This document shows, piece after piece, positions 34,987 through 44,297 of a stretch of 64,000 bases of DNA. The translations under genes and the position numbers were made by a program. Positions within the stretch are counted from its first letter, which is position 1. Every line of letters starts with the position of its first letter. Source of the stretch: Desulfolutivibrio sulfodismutans DSM 3696 (GTDB lineage Bacteria; Desulfobacterota; Desulfovibrionia; Desulfovibrionales; Desulfovibrionaceae). The stretch lies in contig NZ_CP045504.1 of the NCBI RefSeq assembly GCF_013376455.1, positions 1,281,501 through 1,345,500 of the forward strand, given 5' to 3'. The notes beneath the pieces were generated by a model that worked only from the letters and a program-made list of their open reading frames with translations, did no database searches and was not told where the DNA came from.

Positions 34987-36714
34987 TTACGCCTCCACGG
35001 TGACGGCCCACATGTCCGCCTCGTCCAGGGGGACGGCGAACAGGGCCAGATGGTTGATAGTTCCGCACAATTCGTGTCCGGATAGATCACGGCCAACGCG
35101 CAGGGTGGTCAGGCTGGCGGGAGCGGCCCCCGACGTGTCCACGGCCGCTGTCGCGGCATTGAGCACGGCCCGGAAATCGTTCGCCCGCCACGAAAACGCC
35201 ACCCGGAAATCGGCCCCGTCCGACACCACGCCCAGGGACAGGTCGGCCTGGACCACCCCGGCCGCGACCACCGTGCAGGTCAAGCGGCGATCCGGCTGCC
35301 GGGCCACCACAATGCGATTGTTCACGGTGCCGTCATCCAGGCAGACGGCCGTTTGCGCTGCATCGCCCACGCCCGGCGCGGCGCGCCCGGACACGAACAG
35401 CGCCCCCTGCGCAGGGACAAAATCGAGCCCGGCCAGACCGGCCGTGGCCACGTCCGCCATGCGCAGTCCCGACACCCACTGCATTGCGGTCAACCGGATC
35501 AGGGAGAGAGATCCGGCCACAGTAAACGTGATGGTCTGCTGGTCTGCCAGGGTAAACGAGACGGGATTATCTTCTGTCGCCACCATGCCAAAGGCCACCT
35601 CCCCCACTCTCACGGCGAACGACAGCCCGCCAGCCCCGGAAACAGACACGGCATAGGTGCCAGCCGGAAGCGTCAGGGCTTGCGTGGCAGGCGAATCCGG
35701 ATTCGTAAAAAGATTGGCGGCAGTCGGCAGCACCGGCGAGGTGGCGACCCGCCCGGCCTCGCACTGGATCGCATCCGGTGTCCGGACAGGCACCAGTCGA
35801 TAGAGAGCCGTCTGGGTCACCGTCAGGATCACAGGGGCTCCGGGCGTGGCCCGGCCGTGATGCACCGCAGGGAGCATATCATCATACACGTCAACACCGC
35901 AGGCTTCAGGGCCGGACACGGAGACGGCAAACGGACCCGGCTCCAGTTGTACCTCCTTGACCGTCGGGGCCTGGGGATCGGTCACGAGATTTTGTGCGCT
36001 CCCCTCGATCAACAGTCCCAGCAGATCCCCCGTCGCATCGTAATGCCAACGAGGGATGGTGTTGGCCACTGTCGCCAGATACCCGGCCGCCGTGCGCCGC
36101 GTGCCGGTCGAGGCCCTGGTAAACGTGACCCCGCCCGGCAGGGTGCGACCCGGCGACCACAGGGACCACACGGGCCGGACGCCGGAGAACCGGCCGGTGG
36201 CCTCCCGGACGATGGCGTCGGCGCGGGCGGCCGTAATGGGGAGCAGCATCGCCAGCGGCCCGGACACGGCTTCTATATGCGGCACGGGGAAAACCACCCA
36301 CGACCCGTCGCCGGACTGGCCGCGCACGGCGGTCACCGCGACGGTCATCTCGGCCACGACCCCTTTGCGGGACACGGCCGCATATCCGGTGACCTCGCCC
36401 CACAGGGCGGCCTGGGTGGCCTCGCACCACAAGCAAACGTGCTGCCCCGGGGCAAACACCCCGTAGGCCCGCATCAGCTTGATCGTCCGCGTGCCCAGGG
36501 CCAGGGACAGCCCTCCGGACACGACGCCCATGGTTTCCAGCCCGGCCCCGTAGGCCGCCGTGGCTTGGCCGACGACATCCTCGCCCCAGGTTTGCAACTC
36601 GTCGCGCAGGGTGGGCATGGCCCCCAGCCAAGCCAGCACCTCATCAAAATAGGTGTCCGAGCCAATGACCGGAACGGGCGGAAGGGCGGAAACAGATTGG
36701 ATCGCATCCATCAT
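34987..36714 (-). CDS. Phage tail spike/fibre protein 1
   Basis: 575 residues. It shares the same plan as the next gene: a variable N-terminus, a module with FTRASTGTRRTAAGYLATVAN, WHYDATGDLLGLLIEGSAQNLV and VATSPVLPTAANL, and a lectin-like end (LCGTINHLALFAVPLDEADM). An extra insert around residues 330-430 (beta-rich, TYAVSVSGAGG) distinguishes it. Start at 36714 with the ATGA overlap to the tip gene. Probably trimeric receptor-binding proteins; two in tandem may widen the host range. Confidence 0.8.
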   Translation of the reverse strand: MMDAIQSVSALPPVPVIGSDTYFDEVLAWLGAMPTLRDELQTWGEDVVGQATAAYGAGLETMGVVSGGLSLALGTRTIKLMRAYGVFAPGQHVCLWCEATQAALWGEVTGYAAVSRKGVVAEMTVAVTAVRGQSGDGSWVVFPVPHIEAVSGPLAMLLPITAARADAIVREATGRFSGVRPVWSLWSPGRTLPGGVTFTRASTGTRRTAAGYLATVANTIPRWHYDATGDLLGLLIEGSAQNLVTDPQAPTVKEVQLEPGPFAVSVSGPEACGVDVYDDMLPAVHHGRATPGAPVILTVTQTALYRLVPVRTPDAIQCEAGRVATSPVLPTAANLFTNPDSPATQALTLPAGTYAVSVSGAGGLSFAVRVGEVAFGMVATEDNPVSFTLADQQTITFTVAGSLSLIRLTAMQWVSGLRMADVATAGLAGLDFVPAQGALFVSGRAAPGVGDAAQTAVCLDDGTVNNRIVVARQPDRRLTCTVVAAGVVQADLSLGVVSDGADFRVAFSWRANDFRAVLNAATAAVDTSGAAPASLTTLRVGRDLSGHELCGTINHLALFAVPLDEADMWAVTVEA

Positions 36715-37637
36715 ACCACCCCCTCGATTGACAGCTTATATTCGGCATCCCAGGCCACGGAGATTGTCAGACTGGAGTAGTATCCCAGGACAAAATAGGT
36801 CAGCAGTGATCCCTCCAGAGTGTCCTGGTCATCGGTCAGGTTGTCGACCATCCAGACGCACGCCCGGCCTCGCAGGGTGGTCAATATCCGCCGCACCTTG
36901 TCCACCGCGCCGGTCGGGAGAACCAAACTGAAATCCAACAGATCGGCATACAGCCCCTGGGCAATTCGTGTGCGCCCCTTCTCGTCCGTGGTCTTTTCGG
37001 AAAAGTCCAAAATCCCAGGGTTGACGGGCAGCAGCGTCTGGCCCAACACACGTTCCATGCCATAGCGCACATCGCCCAGGCGCGCGCCCCCCCCGGGCAG
37101 GTTGATCCGGATTCGCAGCGTCCCGGCCGCTGTAAACGGATATTGCCAGTAAACGCGGTCGCCAAGTTCCGGCTCGGTGAAACACACGTCGTACCAGTCC
37201 AGGCAGTCATCCACCATTAGGTCGATGGATCGTTCGGCCACCACCGCCCCGGCGGCGTCCAGCAATGTAAAATCCACACTCGTGCCGCGCACCCCGAACA
37301 GGGCCACGGAGGTGGTCAGCGCGCTCTCCAGATCCTTCTCAATATACCCCAGCCCCTCCAGATCCTCGGAAAACGTGTTGACGTATTCGTCATTCCAGCG
37401 GCCTCGGTTTGTTGCGCCCACAGCCACCCAATGCCCCGGGCTGTCGGGCGGGTAGTGACCCACATTGCCCGCCGTCAGGGATTGATAGATGCGGTCAGTC
37501 GCGGCCACCATGCATTGCTGATCCGCAATATACGTCCGGGCCGGGTCATATTCCTCGGGCTCGCTGGCGTGCCTGGCCGGAAGCGACGTGGCCTTGATGC
37601 GGGCCGGGGTGATTTCGCGGGGCACGATCACCTTCAT
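36711..37637 (-). CDS. Phage tail tip/hub protein
   Basis: 308 residues just after the tape measure, coupled by an ATGA overlap at 37634. Motifs include DPARTYIADQQCMVAATDRIYQSL and a beta-rich middle. Its position corresponds to the distal tail/hub proteins of siphophages, and similar proteins follow the tape measure in transposable siphophages. The exact family is not certain. No DUF2163-type or NlpC/P60 tip peptidase genes follow, so the tip is compact. Confidence 0.65.
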   Translation of the reverse strand: MKVIVPREITPARIKATSLPARHASEPEEYDPARTYIADQQCMVAATDRIYQSLTAGNVGHYPPDSPGHWVAVGATNRGRWNDEYVNTFSEDLEGLGYIEKDLESALTTSVALFGVRGTSVDFTLLDAAGAVVAERSIDLMVDDCLDWYDVCFTEPELGDRVYWQYPFTAAGTLRIRINLPGGGARLGDVRYGMERVLGQTLLPVNPGILDFSEKTTDEKGRTRIAQGLYADLLDFSLVLPTGAVDKVRRILTTLRGRACVWMVDNLTDDQDTLEGSLLTYFVLGYYSSLTISVAWDAEYKLSIEGVV

Positions 37638-40600
37638 GCCGGGCTGACCGTCCTTTCCGCATATCTGGCGCGGCGGGCCTCATCGGCCGAGGTGGCGGTG
37701 TTGCGCGCCACCTCGCGGGTAAGTCCCGTCATGTTCGTGAGGTGGCGCTCAAAAGAGGCGTTGAGCCGCTCCAGGACCGCCCAGAACTGATCCAGCGGCA
37801 CCACGGCCTCCTGCTGCCGCCCCCCCTTGCCCTCGCCGATCAGGGCGTAGGTGGGCCGGGTGGTAATGCCGCCCTCGGCCAGTCCCGGCACCTGCGGTTC
37901 GTAGCCGATCCAGTATTCGAGTTCGGACACCAGGGCCGCGATCTTGGCGTTGATGCGGTCCACTTCCTGGAGGTGCATCATGGCCGCCATGGGCACCCCC
38001 ATTGCTATGGCCTGTATGGCCATCTGCTGATACGTGCTGGCCTGGGACCGCAGATCCGCGATGGTGGCGGAAAGTGTCTCGATCTGGGTCTGTTTGAGCA
38101 GATAGTCGGAAATGCCAGCGAAATAGGCCTCCATCTGCTCCTGGGCCTCCAATTGCTGTTCCTGGAGCGCGTACAGCCTGTCCGCCTCGGCCCGGCGCTC
38201 TTCGATGTTGCGCTCCAGCCATTCCAGGTATTCGGCCTGTCCGGCTTCGATGGCCTCGACCACGGACGCCCACTGATCCTGCCCCAGGGTCTCCGAGGCC
38301 AGGGCGTCCAGGGCGCGCAAGGTCAGGGCGGAAGCGTCGTACTGCTGGCCCGTGGCCTCGCCCAGCACCTGCATGGCGTCGTAGGCCGACAGGAGCAGTT
38401 TGGCTTGGTCGGCGGTCAGGCTCTGCACGTCCAGGGTGCCGCCCAGCAGTTCCGCCAGCCCCGTGGTGCGCATCAGATCGTCAACGGTCGACGCGGCCAG
38501 GGCGCGCACGTCGCCCGACGTGGCCCGGCCCTCGGCGGCCAGACCGGACAGGTCGGTAAACGCCTGCATCCGGGACAGCATCTCCGTGGCGGCGGCCAGA
38601 AAATCCGCGTCCGGAACGTCTCCCGACGTCTCGTCGTAGAGCCGGTCGAGCAATCCGGATTGCGCCGAGGCCATGCCGCCCTCCAACCCCTGGTAGGTAT
38701 CCTGGCGTTCGCTGTACGCGGCCGCGCTGCCCAAACGGGCGATGATGGACGCCCGAAGCGAATCGTAATCGTAGGTCGACCGGCCGGACTCCCACAGATC
38801 CGAGGCAGCCCCGGCCAGTTGCCCGGCGGCCTCGGTGTCGCCGCGCATGGTGCGCCGGTACAGATCGGCAAATTCCCGGGACGCCCGGGCCGCCGTCACG
38901 GCCGGGTCCGCATCCAGCCCCAGCATATCGTCCAGGGTGTCGCGCAGACTCTTCGAGGCGGCCCCGAAGGCCGATGATGCGGCCAGGGCCGACGCGGCCA
39001 GGGATTGGGCGGCGCTGGTTTGATAGGCCACGGCGTCCTTGAGGTCTTCGATGTATTCGCCCAGGCTGTCGGCCTCGTCCTCAATCCCCAGCAACCGGTC
39101 CCGTTCCCGCTCCAGCTCGTACGCCTGGGTTTCGGCCAGGGCGGCCTGTTGGGCGTACGTCGCGCCGTTTTTGCGGGCGTCCGCCAGCTCCTGTTCCTGG
39201 GCGATGGCGCGTCGGGTCATCTCGGCCGCAGAATCCTGACCGTCCGCCGTCTGGCGGCGGGCCAGCAGATCCTGGTCCCAGGCCCGCTCGGCCAGATCGA
39301 TGTCCGCCAGGGCGTCCTGGAAATCCTGTAGATTGGACACGATGCCCGAGAGGTCCGCCCACCACTCGAACGCGCTCGGCGGCATGGGCTGTTCCATCGC
39401 GGCCCGGTACGCCGACCAGAACGCGCCCGGGTTGTCCATGACACTATCCACGTCGAAATCCGGAAAATGTTCCGAGGCCCCGGACAGCTTGTCCCGGAAC
39501 TCGCTGCGGTAGTAGTTTACGGACGCCTCGGTGCGGTCCCGGTCCTCGTAGGCCCGTTCGGCGAAGGTGGAAATGACCTGGTTGAAATTGTCCTCGCCGC
39601 CCACGACGTCAACAAGCTGCTCGGAATACGACGCCAGAGCCAAATTTTGCAATTGTTGGCGGTATTGCTCCAAATACCGCACCACCTCGGCCCCGGCCTC
39701 GCCCGCCGCCAGAAACCGTTCCGTCAGTTCCTCAGTGGATTCGGCCTGGTCCTCCTGGGCCTGGCGCAGGATGGCCGACCCGGCGTTGTAGCCCGTGGCC
39801 AGGCTGGCCAGGGACAGCAACGTGGCGTCCGTGACCCCGCCCATGCGCGCGAAATCGATCCCCAGCGGCTTGACCTGGTTGGCCACGGTCCCGAAGGCCT
39901 CGCCCAGACGGATCAACGTATCGTGCAGGCCCTCCAGGCCCTCGGCAAAAAGCTGGGCCGCCGGTGACAACTCGCCCAGCACCTGCCCGGCGGCCGTGCT
40001 GTACATCAGGCGTTCGACCAACCCGGCCAATTCCTCGGCCACCGGCGGAAAGAAGAAACTGAAATCCCGGTCCCAGTTGCGGTCGAAATCAATTTCCAAT
40101 GTCTTGGCGGCCGCGTTGATGTCCTTGACGGTCTCAGCAAACTGCTGCCGCTCGGCTTCCATCTCCATGGGGTCCAGCGCGGTCATTTTGTAGGAGCCGT
40201 CGGACATCTGGGTATAGCCGATGCCGCCCATGGCCCCGCCGGAATACATCACGGCCTGGCCGGACCAGACCTCTTGCGGCGGTTGTTCCTTCTTCTCTTC
40301 GCCAAAAAGCGACCCCAGAAGCCCCAGCCCAGCGCCGATGATGGTGCCCACGATAGGCAGCACCAGGGAGCCCATACCGGCCCCGGCCGCCGCTCCCGCG
40401 CCCGCTCCGGCCCACGGCGCGCCAGCCACGCCCGCGCCCATCATCCCCTCCAGGAGCGACGACCCCAGACCAAAACCGCCGGTCGTGACGCCGGTCGTGA
40501 CCGCAGACGCGCCGCCCTGGAACAGGGTGGAGACGCCGCCCTTGAGCAGGTCGCCCACCAGACCCGTAGCCAGGGAGGCGATGCCGCCGCCCCCGCCCGA

Positions 40601-43573
40601 GACGCCGCCGGGGGAGAGCCCGGACAGGCCCTGGGACAGGGCGCTGGCGTCGTCAAAAATCAGGCCCATGATATTGCGCTTGAGCCATTCGGCCATGATG
40701 TCTTCGAAAAGCGAAATGAACATGTCCCCCAGGCGGCCCACCACGGCGCCGACCGGCCCCAACATCTCCACCAGCTTGTTGACCCCTTGCCGGGCCATGT
40801 CGCCGAACCCCTGGGCGACGCCGCTGGACAGGTCGTCCGTCAGCCGCAGCATGCGCTGGGTGGTGTCGCGCCAGTCGTCCTGCGCCCGGCCGAAAGATGT
40901 CTTGTACGAGCCGGATTCCAGGGCGAACGCGGAGGACATGGCCTCGCCGAGGGACGTGGGGTTGTCGCGGGCGGCCTCCAGGCGACGCCGGTTGAAATCG
41001 TCCACTTCCTTGGCCGCATACATTTTATAGGCGACCTCATCGTCCGTCTTGGACTTGACCATTTTCAGGCGCTGTTCGAGCAGGGCCTTTTCAGCCTCCC
41101 AATACGCCGATGATCCGTCGCCCATTTTGGCGTAGGCGTCGCGCTGCGCCTCAAGGCGCTTCGCCTGATAGCCCCGTTCCAGTCCCTCCAGCAGGGAAAG
41201 ACGTCTGTTTTCGTCTTCAACGTTCTGGTTGATGAGCTGTTTGTTTCGCTCATACCAGGCCTCGGCCTCGGAGAGGCCCGCTTGATACGCGAGGTCTGGA
41301 TCACCCGTGGCGTCGGCAATTTCAGACATGAGGCCGGAAAGTTTTTGTAGTGATTCCACCATGGCCTGGGCCTGGACGGCTTGTTTTTCCAGTCCCCGGC
41401 CCCGGCCGATACGTTCCATGGCTTCAGCGGCCTGTTCCGCCGAAAGCTTTCCAGCAACAAGGCCAGACTCAACCCGTCTGGCGAAGTCGTTCCACTTTTT
41501 GTCAACCTGGGACAATTTGGTTTGCAGCGTATCGCCCGACAAGGCGGCCTCGGCTGATGCGATCTGGTCATCAAGTGAGGCAAGGAAATTCGTCGCCTCC
41601 TGGGCTGCCCGGGCGGCGGCCCCTCCGGAACGGGAAGCGGCCTTGGCGATATCGTCAAAAGCCTTGGCAACCCCGGCGTCGGCCAGATCCTTCATGGCCT
41701 GCGCCCGGCTCAACAACTCCGCATCCCCTTCCTTCTGGGCGAAGGCCATGGCCTTTTCAGCCTGAATCCGTTCCTCCTGCCACTTTTGGGTGGCGGCCTG
41801 ACGCTTCTGTTCGGCGGATAAGGCGGCGGCATTGCCGGATTCGATGCCTTTGAGGTTGGCAAGGTGCTTGGCGAGTTCCTGGTTCCGGCCCTTTTCGATC
41901 ACGACATCAAGGGCGGCCACCCGGTCGCGATCCGCACGGAACAGATCGACAGCGGATGTATTCGTTTGCGCCGGGGCGGGGTTATAGGCCGCCGTCAAAG
42001 CCGGGAAGGGGGTTGGCTTATACCGAGCGGTGAGGCCAACGATCTTTTTTTCGAATCCTTCGACCACGGCCCTGTTCTGTGCCGCCGACGCTTCCAGTCC
42101 GGCCACGGTGTCGGCGTCAATGAGTTTGCTTCCGATGCTCGTCTTGCCGATGGCGGCGATGGCGTCTTGCACGTCGGCCAGGGGGCCGAGCAGCCCGGCG
42201 ACGATGGCCGTCGAAACGCCCCAGAAGGCCACTTCGACGTAGCCGACAAGCTCATTGATGACCGTGACAGCGGCCTTCACCAAATCCAGGGCCAGCCCGG
42301 CCCGCCCCGTGGCCATCTCCATCTGCGCGAAAGACTGGACGGCGCTCCCCAGGGAACCCAGGATATCCAGGAACTGCGACCCGATGGATTTAAGGGTTTC
42401 ATACATCCCGGCCAGACGCTCTCTGTTCTCGCCGATCCACCTGTCCAACTCACGGATTTTTTCGACCAGGGCCTGTGCGCCGGACACCACCAGGCCGCCG
42501 ATGTCGTCGCCGACACCCCGGATGGCCGCCGCGATGTTCTGGATGTCCTGCCCGAGCCCGAGATTCTTGGTGTCGATGAGCAACCCGAGGATCTCCGACG
42601 TGGCCTTTTTCGCGTCCTCGAACAACCCTTCGGTGGCATGTCCGGCGAGCACGTCAAACGCCTCGGCCAAGTTCGAGGTCAGGCCTTCCCAGGTCTGTGC
42701 CGTGGCGTCGCCAGCGGTGCGAAATGCCTCCAGCTTTTCATTCAACTTTTCAACGTAGACCCCCTGGCGCTGCCATTCCAACACCAGTTCCTTGGTGATT
42801 CCCAAAAAACCGGCCAGCCGGTCCTGCCCCAGCTTGATATCCCCATCGAAAAGGGACCGCGCCTCCGCGCTCAATTGTTCCAACGGGATGCCCAGCGCCC
42901 CGAAGGCCTGGACAATGCCCACCAGCGTCTGCTTGGTCTGGTCGAGATTAAGACCCGCCTGACCGGCAGGCCCCAGAACCATCTGAAACCCTTCCACCAG
43001 ATCCTTGGTGGTCGCCGTCGTCTGCAACCCCATAATCTGGATGTCTTTCATCAGATCGCGGCTCACAGACTGCGCCGCATTCAGCTTGTCGACGCCCTGC
43101 AATCGCCGTCCCTCTGCGGTGATCAATTCATTGGTGGCGGACAGGATCGACGCGATGCCCAGCTTTGATGTTTCCATGGTCCGGTTGAAATCAAACCCCC
43201 TGGACACGACCGTCGACATCGCGTCCATAGCGGCCCGCAAAGAGAGGAAGGCCCCGACTGCCCCCATCACAGCCGGGCCGAGCCGGGTGACCGCGCCCCC
43301 AAGCGCAGAGATGTTGGTCATGGCGACCTTGGCCCCGCCAGCCCCGGATTGCGCTGCCGGGCCAAGGTCTTGCAGCTTCTTTCCCGTTTCGTTGACGGCG
43401 GCCGTGGTCTTTTTGGCCTCGGACGTTGTGGACCCCAGGGCCGTCTTGGCACCTGACGCGCCGGTCTGGGCCTTGGGGCCGAGGCCGTTGAGGCCTCGGC
43501 CCAGGGCTTCGACAGCGGTCTGGGCCTGCCGCCCATCCGCCTCGATAACGATCCTGACCCTGTTTTCCGCCAC
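37634..43573 (-). CDS. Tape measure protein
   Basis: 1979 residues, the longest gene in the window. It opens RIVIEADGRQAQTAVEALGRG, has long helical and coiled-coil stretches, a central glycine-rich hydrophobic region at about 1060-1150 (GAGAGAAAGAGMGSLVLPIVGTIIGAG) that may insert into membranes during DNA ejection, and a C-terminal GGITTRPTYALIGEGKGG typical of tape measures. The start is a GTG at 43573. By the usual rule of about 1.5 angstrom per residue, the tail would be near 300 nm (inference). It follows the G/GT chaperones, the standard siphophage order. Confidence 0.93.
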   Translation of the reverse strand: MAENRVRIVIEADGRQAQTAVEALGRGLNGLGPKAQTGASGAKTALGSTTSEAKKTTAAVNETGKKLQDLGPAAQSGAGGAKVAMTNISALGGAVTRLGPAVMGAVGAFLSLRAAMDAMSTVVSRGFDFNRTMETSKLGIASILSATNELITAEGRRLQGVDKLNAAQSVSRDLMKDIQIMGLQTTATTKDLVEGFQMVLGPAGQAGLNLDQTKQTLVGIVQAFGALGIPLEQLSAEARSLFDGDIKLGQDRLAGFLGITKELVLEWQRQGVYVEKLNEKLEAFRTAGDATAQTWEGLTSNLAEAFDVLAGHATEGLFEDAKKATSEILGLLIDTKNLGLGQDIQNIAAAIRGVGDDIGGLVVSGAQALVEKIRELDRWIGENRERLAGMYETLKSIGSQFLDILGSLGSAVQSFAQMEMATGRAGLALDLVKAAVTVINELVGYVEVAFWGVSTAIVAGLLGPLADVQDAIAAIGKTSIGSKLIDADTVAGLEASAAQNRAVVEGFEKKIVGLTARYKPTPFPALTAAYNPAPAQTNTSAVDLFRADRDRVAALDVVIEKGRNQELAKHLANLKGIESGNAAALSAEQKRQAATQKWQEERIQAEKAMAFAQKEGDAELLSRAQAMKDLADAGVAKAFDDIAKAASRSGGAAARAAQEATNFLASLDDQIASAEAALSGDTLQTKLSQVDKKWNDFARRVESGLVAGKLSAEQAAEAMERIGRGRGLEKQAVQAQAMVESLQKLSGLMSEIADATGDPDLAYQAGLSEAEAWYERNKQLINQNVEDENRRLSLLEGLERGYQAKRLEAQRDAYAKMGDGSSAYWEAEKALLEQRLKMVKSKTDDEVAYKMYAAKEVDDFNRRRLEAARDNPTSLGEAMSSAFALESGSYKTSFGRAQDDWRDTTQRMLRLTDDLSSGVAQGFGDMARQGVNKLVEMLGPVGAVVGRLGDMFISLFEDIMAEWLKRNIMGLIFDDASALSQGLSGLSPGGVSGGGGGIASLATGLVGDLLKGGVSTLFQGGASAVTTGVTTGGFGLGSSLLEGMMGAGVAGAPWAGAGAGAAAGAGMGSLVLPIVGTIIGAGLGLLGSLFGEEKKEQPPQEVWSGQAVMYSGGAMGGIGYTQMSDGSYKMTALDPMEMEAERQQFAETVKDINAAAKTLEIDFDRNWDRDFSFFFPPVAEELAGLVERLMYSTAAGQVLGELSPAAQLFAEGLEGLHDTLIRLGEAFGTVANQVKPLGIDFARMGGVTDATLLSLASLATGYNAGSAILRQAQEDQAESTEELTERFLAAGEAGAEVVRYLEQYRQQLQNLALASYSEQLVDVVGGEDNFNQVISTFAERAYEDRDRTEASVNYYRSEFRDKLSGASEHFPDFDVDSVMDNPGAFWSAYRAAMEQPMPPSAFEWWADLSGIVSNLQDFQDALADIDLAERAWDQDLLARRQTADGQDSAAEMTRRAIAQEQELADARKNGATYAQQAALAETQAYELERERDRLLGIEDEADSLGEYIEDLKDAVAYQTSAAQSLAASALAASSAFGAASKSLRDTLDDMLGLDADPAVTAARASREFADLYRRTMRGDTEAAGQLAGAASDLWESGRSTYDYDSLRASIIARLGSAAAYSERQDTYQGLEGGMASAQSGLLDRLYDETSGDVPDADFLAAATEMLSRMQAFTDLSGLAAEGRATSGDVRALAASTVDDLMRTTGLAELLGGTLDVQSLTADQAKLLLSAYDAMQVLGEATGQQYDASALTLRALDALASETLGQDQWASVVEAIEAGQAEYLEWLERNIEERRAEADRLYALQEQQLEAQEQMEAYFAGISDYLLKQTQIETLSATIADLRSQASTYQQMAIQAIAMGVPMAAMMHLQEVDRINAKIAALVSELEYWIGYEPQVPGLAEGGITTRPTYALIGEGKGGRQQEAVVPLDQFWAVLERLNASFERHLTNMTGLTREVARNTATSADEARRARYAERTVSPA

Positions 43574-43598
43574 GTCCGTGCCTTATCCTTTTATATGA

Positions 43599-44284
43599 TC
43601 AAAACAGCCTGGGCCGTTTGGCGTCGAAGTAGAGTTCCAGTTCGCCCAAATCGGCCCAGGTTTCCAATTCCAGGTCATCCGCCGCAAATGGGTAGCCCCC
43701 CATCCGCAGCGTCCGCAGGTGCAGCAACCGGCTCACCCACGGCGACGGCTTCGCCCCCCGCCGGGGGCAGCGTTTGCACGCTGCCGCCAGCCACGGCCCG
43801 TTGGCCGCTAGACACTCGGGGCGTTTTCCGTCGCATCCGGAGAGGTGCCGGTCGACGGCGTCGGCAAAGGGCCGTCCAGCTCCTCCACAAACTCCAGGCC
43901 GCCGTCATCCAGGTCACGGGCCACGGTGGCCGCGCTCATCACGCGCTGGCAGACAAGCGCCAGGGCGTCCGGGCAGGCCTCCTCCATCAGCTCCCGCCAT
44001 TCCGGGTAGTAGCCTTCGGCCTCCGGATCGGAGCTGACGGGCTTTCCCTCCACCGTGAACGCCCCGTCCGGAAACCCGGTCACGAACGCCTTCCCGTACC
44101 GGACCTGGAGGGGATAGGGGTTTTGCACCATGAGCACCTTTTTGCCTTCCCGGCGCATGGTGGCGTTGGAATAGGCCAGCCGCTCCTTGGGCTTGGCCGG
44201 GCGGTAGTAGAGGTCGATATCCTCGCCCGTGGCCGCGAAATGCACGGTCAGGACGTGGCGGGTGGGTTTCAGTTCAAAAGCCAT
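43599..44284 (-). CDS. Tail assembly chaperone GT (by -1 frameshift)
   Basis: Extension of the G protein into the -1 frame at CCCTTTG (43871-43865). Frame arithmetic works exactly: 228 residues if one base is read twice. After the slip the new frame runs through PWLAAACKRCPRRGAKPSPW and WVSRLLHLRTLRMGGYPFAA to ELETWADLGELELYFDAKRP and stops at 43599, 26 nt before the tape measure. In lambda-like phages GT binds the tape measure while G coats it. Family knowledge plus visible slippery site; expression ratio unknown. Confidence 0.78.
43808..44284 (-). CDS. Tail assembly chaperone G
   Basis: 158 residues between the tube gene and the tape measure. MAFELKPTRHVLTVHFAATG starts a small beta-rich domain, and the C-terminal tail is Pro/Thr-rich and flexible. 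AAAGGAG precedes the ATG, 13 nt after the tube gene stop. Position and size match G chaperones of siphophages. Most ribosomes would stop here; a fraction should shift frame at 43871 to make GT. Confidence 0.8.
   Translation of the reverse strand: MAFELKPTRHVLTVHFAATGEDIDLYYRPAKPKERLAYSNATMRREGKKVLMVQNPYPLQVRYGKAFVTGFPDGAFTVEGKPVSSDPEAEGYYPEWRELMEEACPDALALVCQRVMSAATVARDLDDGGLEFVEELDGPLPTPSTGTSPDATENAPSV
43865..43871 (-). promoter_or_regulatory. Slippery heptamer CCCTTTG for -1 ribosomal frameshifting
   Basis: In the G frame the codons read GGC CCT TTG, so the site is C CCT TTG, a canonical X XXY YYZ heptamer. Slipping back by one gives CCC TTT pairing. The shift lands in the open frame that encodes the GT tail. 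Confidence 0.8.
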
Positions 44285-44297
44285 GTGTCATGCTCCT

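Noticed and set aside
43675-43917. 80-residue minus-strand frame between the G gene and the tape measure, a possible separate T gene
   Set aside because: Its sequence is Arg/Pro-rich and unlike a chaperone, while the -1 frame gives a believable protein and is reached by the slippery heptamer.
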